A stretch of 64,000 nucleotides of DNA from Demequina zhanjiangensis (GTDB taxonomy: Bacteria; Actinomycetota; Actinomycetes; Actinomycetales; Demequinaceae), in NCBI RefSeq assembly GCF_030418315.1, contig NZ_JAUHPV010000002.1, positions 186,001 through 250,000 on the forward strand, given 5' to 3'. Of this stretch, positions 60,447 through 64,000 are shown one piece after another. Positions within the stretch are counted from its first letter, which is position 1. The number at the start of each line of letters is the position of its first letter. The notes under the pieces are model-generated. The model saw only the letters and a list, made by a program, of their open reading frames with translations. It was not told the DNA's origin and made no database searches. A program made the translations under genes and the position numbers.

Positions 60447-61426
60447 GAGGTGGGCCCCGGGAGCCGTTCCACACCGAGCGCGCCGCCGCGAAGCACGAGC
60501 CTCACGACCTCGACGACCCGCCGCACCCCGTCGGCACCTCTCTCCAGGTGGATCACGGCGTCGAACGCGGCGGCGGCGTGGAGCGCGACAGCGTCGGGCC
60601 GCATGTCTGCGAGCGCCCCGAGCGCCGTGAGCCGAGCCGGGACGTCGGCCGCCGAGTTGGCGTGCATGGTCACCAGCCCGCCACGGTGGCCCGTATTGAA
60701 AGCGAGCAGCACCTCTCGCAGCTCGGCCCCGCGACACTCTCCCAGGACGACGCGGTCGGGACGCATCCGCAGCGCCTCCCTGACGAGAGCCGAGAGCGGC
60801 ACCGCGCCTGCGCCGTCGACGTTCGCGCGCCGCTCCACGAGGCGCACCACGTGCGGGTGATCCGGGGCCACCTCCCCCGCCTCCTCGATGACGACGATCC
60901 GCTCGGTGGGGGCCGCAAGGGAGAGCAGAGCGGTCAGGAGCGTCGTCTTGCCGCTGCCGGTGGCGCCCGTGACGAGCAGCGAGGCGCGGCGTCGGACCAT
61001 GTCACGCAGGGCGTGCATCCCGGCGGGATCGACCATGCCGCTCGCGACGAGCTCGCGCGGATCCAACGCCCCAGCGCCGAGCCGCCGGATGGAGACGGCC
61101 GCGCAGCCGTCGGCCACGGGAGGCAGCACCGCGTGGAGCCGAGACCCGTCGGGCAGGCGCGCATCGACGCACGGGGATGCGTCGTCCAGGCGACGCCCCG
61201 CGAGGGAGGCGAGCCGCACCGCGAGATCCCGCACCGACCTGACGCTCGCGAGCGCCGCCCTGACACCCAGGTCGGCCCGTTCCAGCCCGGAACCGCGGTC
61301 GAGCCAGACGTCCGCGGGCCCGTTGACGAGCACGTCGGTCACGCCGGGCAGCGCCAGGAGGGGACCCAGCGGGCCAGCCCAGCCAGGCTCGTCGTCCGGC
61401 GGGGTGGAGTCGAGCACGGCATGCAC
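60443..61426 (-). CDS. tadA: Tad pilus ATPase TadA/CpaF
   Basis: 327 aa from a GTG at 61426 (start uncertain; longer readings are Arg/Pro-rich without family match). Segments: GVTDVLVNGPADVWLDRG, VSIRRLG, Walker A LLVTGATGSGKTTLL, Asp box IVVIEEAGEVAPDHPHVV, Walker B RPDRVVLGECRGAE, His box GHRGGLVTMHANSA. Powers pilus assembly or secretion. Followed by the TadB-TadC fusion. Confidence 0.88.
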   Translation of the reverse strand: MHAVLDSTPPDDEPGWAGPLGPLLALPGVTDVLVNGPADVWLDRGSGLERADLGVRAALASVRSVRDLAVRLASLAGRRLDDASPCVDARLPDGSRLHAVLPPVADGCAAVSIRRLGAGALDPRELVASGMVDPAGMHALRDMVRRRASLLVTGATGSGKTTLLTALLSLAAPTERIVVIEEAGEVAPDHPHVVRLVERRANVDGAGAVPLSALVREALRMRPDRVVLGECRGAELREVLLAFNTGHRGGLVTMHANSAADVPARLTALGALADMRPDAVALHAAAAFDAVIHLERGADGVRRVVEVVRLVLRGGALGVERLPGPTS

Positions 61427-61668
61427 CCGGTCATCGTGACTCGCGCCGTGGAGCCGGTGAGCCGCCCCGCTCGGCCCGGTGGACAGCCGCAGGCCGCAGA
61501 CGACCCGTGGACGACTCCGCGATGTCGGGACCCTGGAACGCTCGCACCGGGTGCATCCACCTTTAGGCTTGTGGCGGGCGGGCCCGCCCGGCGGGATGTG
61601 GACACTCCTCCGGTCGGGTCCGTTCCCTGTTCCCGGGCTACGCTGTCCCCGATAGGGGAGGTAGGGCC

Positions 61669-62502
61669 ATGGCCAGCCACGCACGAGGCCGGCGGGGCAC
61701 GCACATCCGCGTGCGGACCGCGGCGTTCTTCGACCTGGACAAGACCATCATCGCGACGAGCTCGTCGTCCGCGTTCGGCCGGTCGTTCCTTGACGAGGGC
61801 CTGCTGACACGGTCCGACGCGGTGCGTGCCGCCTACGCGCAGCTGCTCTTCCAGATCGGCGGAGCGGACGAGCGGCAGACGAGCCGACTGCGCGACGCCC
61901 TCAGCGAGCTCATCGAGGGGTGGGACGTCGCCACGGTCCAGCGGATCGTCGCGGAGACCGTGCACGAGCACATCGACCCTGTCGTCTACGCCGAGGCGCT
62001 GGACCTGATCCGCCGCCACCAGATGAACGGCCGCGACGTGATCATCGTCAGCGCCTCCGTGGAGGACGTGGTCCAGCCGATCGCCGACCTGCTCGGCGCC
62101 GACGGGATCCTCGCGTCCCGACTCGAGATCGAGGACGGCCGCTACACCGGCAAGATCACGTCCTACATGTACGGGCAGGCGAAGGCCGACGCGATCCGCG
62201 ACCTCGCCGCCCAGCGCGGCTACGACCTCGGTGGCAGCTACGCCTACTCCGACTCGGTCACCGACGTGCCGATGCTCGCCGCCGTCGGCCACGGCTTCGC
62301 GGTCAACCCCGACCGCGCGCTCCGGCACGCGGCGGTCGAGCGCGGCTGGGGCATGCTCAGGTTCCGCAAGCCTGTCGAGCTGCGCAGCGGGGTGGGCGGC
62401 CGCCACGTGCTGGTCACCCTCGGCCTGCTCGCCGTGGGCTTCCTCGTGGGCATGTGGCTGTACCGGGCGACGCAGCGCCTCGACGAGGACGAAGACGTCT
62501 GA
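61669..62502 (+). CDS. HAD-IB family hydrolase with C-terminal membrane anchor
   Basis: 277 aa. HAD motif I FFDLDKTII, motif II VIIVSASVED, Lys in GQAKADAIRD, motif IV YSDSVTDVPML. SerB-like phosphatase or CicA-like protein. A hydrophobic segment at about 247-267 (LVTLGLLAVGFLVGMWL) anchors it to the membrane. In M. tuberculosis the homologue (Rv3661) is next to the Tad locus, as here. Confidence 0.88.
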   Translation: MASHARGRRGTHIRVRTAAFFDLDKTIIATSSSSAFGRSFLDEGLLTRSDAVRAAYAQLLFQIGGADERQTSRLRDALSELIEGWDVATVQRIVAETVHEHIDPVVYAEALDLIRRHQMNGRDVIIVSASVEDVVQPIADLLGADGILASRLEIEDGRYTGKITSYMYGQAKADAIRDLAAQRGYDLGGSYAYSDSVTDVPMLAAVGHGFAVNPDRALRHAAVERGWGMLRFRKPVELRSGVGGRHVLVTLGLLAVGFLVGMWLYRATQRLDEDEDV

Positions 62503-62625
62503 CGGGCCCCGTGACGGGCAGCGGGAGCCGCACGCACTTGCCCGCCGACACGCTTCTTGACCTGATCTAGCAGGCCGCTTAACAAACTCTGGAAGATTCG
62601 TTGGATCACGCCTAACCTGGCGGGC

Positions 62626-64000
62626 ATGGCCAACGATGTCCATGAGTCCCCGTCTGCAGTCCCCGCCGAGTCCCCGAGCTCGAACGACGTCCGTGAGGAT
62701 CGTCCGCACGACCCACGCCACCATGTGACGCTGGAGAACCTCCACACCGAGCGCCGCAGCTTCGCGCCGCTCGCCTCCTTCGCCGCACACTCCAACGCCA
62801 CGCTCTTCGAGTACAAGAAGGCCGAGGCGGACTCGCTGGAGTACTGGAAGGAGGCGGCCCGTCGGCTGGTGTGGAAGGAGGAGTTCTCCGAGATCCTCGA
62901 CTGGTCCGACGCGCCCGTCGCCCGCTGGTTCCACGACGGCGTGCTGAACGCCTGCGACAACGCCGTGGACCGGCACGTGCGCGAGGGCCGCGGCGACCGG
63001 ATCGCGTTCCACTTCGTCGGCGAGCCCGGCGACACCCAGACGATCACCTACTCCGATATGCACGAGCGCGTGCAGAAGGCCGCCAACGGGCTGCTCAGCC
63101 TGGGCGTCGGCAAGGGGGACCGCGTCGCCATCTACCTGCCGCAGATCCCCGAGGCCGTGGTCGCCATGCTGGCGTGCGCGCGCATCGGCGCGATCCACTC
63201 GGTCGTCTTCGGCGGCTTCTCCGCCGCGAGCCTGCGTCAGCGCATCGACGACGCCGAGGCCAAGCTGGTCATCACGGCCGACGGTGGCAACCGGCGCGGC
63301 TCCCACCTGCCCCTCAAGCCCCTGGTCGACGAGGCGCTCGCCCCGTCGATCGCGCACCCCGGGTTCGCGGCATCGGTGGAGCACGTCCTGGTCGTGAAGC
63401 GCACGGGCCAGCCCACCGAGTGGACCGATGAGCGTGACGTCTGGTGGCACGACGTCGTAGACCCGCAGCCGGCCGAGCACGAGCCCGAGTGGGTCGACGC
63501 CGAGCACCCCCTGTTCATCCTCTACACGTCCGGCACCACCGGCGCCCCCAAGGGCCTGTGGCACTCGACCGGCGGCTATCTCACGGGCGCCGCGCACACG
63601 CATCGGATCGTGTTCGACCTCAAGCCGGAGACCGACGTCTACTGGTGCTCCGCCGACGTCGGCTGGATCACCGGCCACACGTACATCGTCTACGGCCCCA
63701 TGATCAACGGCGCCACGCAGGTGCTCTACGAGGGCACTCCTGACACCCCGCACCAGGGGCGATGGTGGGAGATCATCCAGGAGTACGGCGTCACGATCTT
63801 CTACACCGCGCCCACCGCGATCCGCACGTTCATGAAGTGGGGCGAGTCCATCCCGGACGGCTTCGACCTCAGCTCGCTCCGGCTCCTGGGAAGCGTGGGC
63901 GAGCCCATCAACCCCGAGGCGTGGATGTGGTACCGCCGCGTCATCGGCGGCGAGCGCTGCCCCATCGTCGACACGTGGTGGCAGACCGAGACTGGCTCCA
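62626..64000 (+). CDS. acs: Acetyl-CoA synthetase (cut off at right edge)
   Basis: 458 codons are visible of about 650 in the family. The N-terminal ACS domain reads [20 protein letters not shown] and [18 protein letters not shown]; the AMP-binding loop is [29 protein letters not shown] and [15 protein letters not shown] are diagnostic for acetate-specific enzymes; WWQTETGS is at the edge. Activates acetate to acetyl-CoA with ATP. The C-terminal domain with the regulatory Lys is outside. Start ATG at 62626, after about 10 poorly defined bases; a residue stretch of about 35 aa rich in Ser/Pro precedes the fold. Confidence 0.95.
   Translation, partial: MANDVHESPSAVPAESPSSNDVREDRPHDPRHHVTLENLHTERRSFAPLASFAAHSNATLFEYKKAEADSLEYWKEAARRLVWKEEFSEILDWSDAPVARWFHDGVLNACDNAVDRHVREGRGDRIAFHFVGEPGDTQTITYSDMHERVQKAANGLLSLGVGKGDRVAIYLPQIPEAVVAMLACARIGAIHSVVFGGFSAASLRQRIDDAEAKLVITADGGNRRGSHLPLKPLVDEALAPSIAHPGFAASVEHVLVVKRTGQPTEWTDERDVWWHDVVDPQPAEHEPEWVDAEHPLFILYTSGTTGAPKGLWHSTGGYLTGAAHTHRIVFDLKPETDVYWCSADVGWITGHTYIVYGPMINGATQVLYEGTPDTPHQGRWWEIIQEYGVTIFYTAPTAIRTFMKWGESIPDGFDLSSLRLLGSVGEPINPEAWMWYRRVIGGERCPIVDTWWQTETGS

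Noticed and set aside
61339..63753. Long minus-strand open frame opposite the HAD hydrolase and acs
   Set aside because: Both plus-strand genes have clear family motifs in the same region; the antisense frame has none.

Overview
The window is a high-GC chromosomal segment of an actinobacterium. A Micrococcales-type organism (Cellulomonadaceae or Demequinaceae-like) is my best guess. Several features point that way: the mycothiol-type ArsC start at the left edge, the holB-tmk-topA order, the Tad locus next to a HAD-IB hydrolase and acs (as in other Actinobacteria), a K+-insensitive type proton pyrophosphatase, lysine-tailed actinobacterial TopA, and an LAXTG wall-anchored protein. The genus is inference. 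I saw no phage, IS element, integrase or CRISPR array, so this looks like ordinary chromosome with accessory patches.

Region by region. 1-300: 5' end of arsC (minus) with a double palindromic operator. A third copy of that operator sits 10.5 kb away in front of an aquaporin gene. 400-6500: a cluster of four paralogous secreted proteins (same signal peptide, different small heads, Ser/Thr/Pro stalks, same C-terminal tail) interleaved with two L,D-transpeptidases. All four secreted genes share promoter architecture and a 5' mRNA hairpin; this is the most novel-looking part. 6.6-13.7 kb: DUF308-DUF389 membrane protein, a dihydroorotate dehydrogenase-like and a MetF-like enzyme, aquaporin, a small membrane protein, an ABC1/UbiB kinase. 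13.7-21.4 kb: PadR regulator, a frameshifted small membrane protein beside CueP, FUSC-like exporter, tocopherol cyclase-like protein, a chain of two tiny ORFs coupled to a lipoprotein, DUF2236, DUF2871, S4 and VOC proteins. 21.5-26.6 kb: large hairpins, tRNA-Thr(CGU), a secreted alpha/beta hydrolase, holB, tmk, Gfo/Idh oxidoreductase.

26.6-36.8 kb: ABC-2 type exporter, two sigma factor/membrane partner pairs, two small Cys-loop membrane proteins, topA, inositol monophosphatase family gene. 36.8-46.6 kb: LAXTG leucine-rich-repeat protein, a small membrane protein, an NrdG-like radical SAM enzyme with a Cys-rich extension, DUF1801, methyltransferase, M20 peptidase and MFS transporter. 46.8-53.9 kb: hppA, a third sigma/partner pair, a ClC channel, a secreted protein. 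54-64 kb: a Tad pilus locus (pilin-like and TadE genes at 54-55 kb, tadA and a tadB-tadC fusion at 59.5-61.4 kb) split by a ferric iron ABC transporter and a cupredoxin lipoprotein, then a HAD-IB hydrolase and the first two thirds of acs.

How it works together: the left cluster and the LRR protein concern the cell surface. The ars operators suggest one metalloid regulon in two pieces. CueP, the cupredoxin lipoprotein and the iron transporter concern metal handling. The holB/tmk/topA/hppA/acs genes are housekeeping backbone.
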